Below are positions 11,631 to 12,009 of a stretch of DNA of 12,009 bases, one piece after another. Each line of letters begins with the position of its first letter. Positions within the stretch are counted from its first letter, which is position 1. Under the pieces are notes generated by a model. That model worked only from the letters and a program-made list of their open reading frames with translations. It had not been told where the DNA came from and made no database searches. Origin of the DNA: Oscillospiraceae bacterium (lineage in GTDB: Bacteria > Bacillota > Clostridia > Oscillospirales > Oscillospiraceae); NCBI GenBank assembly GCA_016302405.1, contig JAEDNR010000062.1, positions 1 through 12,009 of the forward strand, in the 5' to 3' direction. Position numbers and translations under genes: made by a program.

Positions 11631-12009
11631 AAGCTTTCGTACCTTTCTGACGGCGGCGGCCCTTGCCGTCATGACCGCCCTGGGAGGTGTGGGGTGCCTG
11701 ATCACCGGCTTTTCCTTGCCGGTGGAGGACCCGGTCCGGCTGGCGCTGCTGGTGGCGGCGGTGGGAACGGTATGCGCCGCTCTGTTTCCAAAGCGCCATG
11801 GGACCATTACGGTGCTCTGCGCCGCCGCCCTGACGGTTGGCTACCTCTGGCACAGGGGAACGGTGTGGGAGCAGACCAAGGCCCTTATTGACCTGGTATC
11901 CCAGGTGTACGACAGTGCCTACGGCTGGGGTGTGACGGAATTATCCGGACAGGCCGGGGCTTTCGTGGACGGGCCCCTGGCTCTGTGGGGCTGCGTCACC
12001 ACCATGGGC
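11620..12009 (+). CDS. N-terminal part of a TgpA-like transglutaminase membrane protein (partial)
   Basis: The frame is open from ATG 11620 to the window edge, giving 130 residues. GGAGGGG (11607-11613) lies 6 bases upstream and the start overlaps the DUF58 stop, so translation is coupled. It begins MKRESFRTFL and has hydrophobic helices at about 8-30, 38-56, 62-77 and from about 117 onward. A multi-helix N-terminus as third gene after MoxR and DUF58 is what is expected of TgpA-like proteins, which carry a transglutaminase-type protease domain after the helices. That domain lies beyond the window, so the assignment rests on position and topology only. Confidence 0.7.
   Translation, partial: MKRESFRTFLTAAALAVMTALGGVGCLITGFSLPVEDPVRLALLVAAVGTVCAALFPKRHGTITVLCAAALTVGYLWHRGTVWEQTKALIDLVSQVYDSAYGWGVTELSGQAGAFVDGPLALWGCVTTMG

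Overview
The window looks like the chromosome of an anaerobic, fairly GC-rich gut-type Clostridia, most likely Oscillospiraceae/Ruminococcaceae. This is inferred from strong AGGAGG-type ribosome binding sites, consensus sigma-A promoters, tRNA genes with encoded CCA, a rubredoxin, a YheI/YheH-type heterodimeric ABC exporter, a MoxR-DUF58-transglutaminase operon, and many short palindromic repeats of the kind common in these genomes. No phage, CRISPR or complete insertion sequence is visible.

Layout. 1-167: tail of an unidentified gene. 168-995: no intact gene. It holds a possible frameshifted small membrane-anchored gene (236-410), a 161-bp MITE-like palindrome with a 4-bp target duplication (470-630), and several hairpins, two of which look like terminators for the tRNA unit. 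996-1219: a minus-strand tRNA unit (consensus promoter, leader hairpin, tRNA-Met(CAU), tRNA-Glu(UUC)), with the two tRNAs directly abutting. 1280-1663: a small CmpB-family (putative ABC transporter type IV) membrane protein. 1690-1871: a second MITE-like repeat. 2058-2774: a lipoprotein with a 15-bp tandem repeat encoding an ETTxP linker. 2892-3026: a very short rubredoxin. 3071-3827: no gene, but a nest of inverted repeats. 3828-4055: a 75-aa unidentified protein. 4196-7862: a two-gene heterodimeric ABC exporter operon with its own promoter and a strong terminator. 7973-8063: another repeat pair. 8141-9581: a minus-strand operon of a lysophospholipid acyltransferase-like protein and a PAP2 phosphatase, overlapping by 20 bp. 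9749-12009: a plus-strand operon of a MoxR ATPase, a DUF58 protein and the start of a transglutaminase-type membrane protein that runs off the window.

How the genes work together. The two ABC half-transporters form one asymmetric exporter: one partner has Asp at the catalytic Glu position and the other has a changed signature motif, so one ATP site is degenerate. The acyltransferase and PAP2 pair probably acts on membrane phospholipid or its precursors. MoxR/DUF58/transglutaminase operons are widespread but their role is poorly defined.

No clearly new multi-gene system is visible. The most unusual signal is a bipartite double-hairpin repeat unit present five times, as two inverted pairs and one copy with a degraded partner. 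Its stems differ in sequence from copy to copy but stay base-paired.
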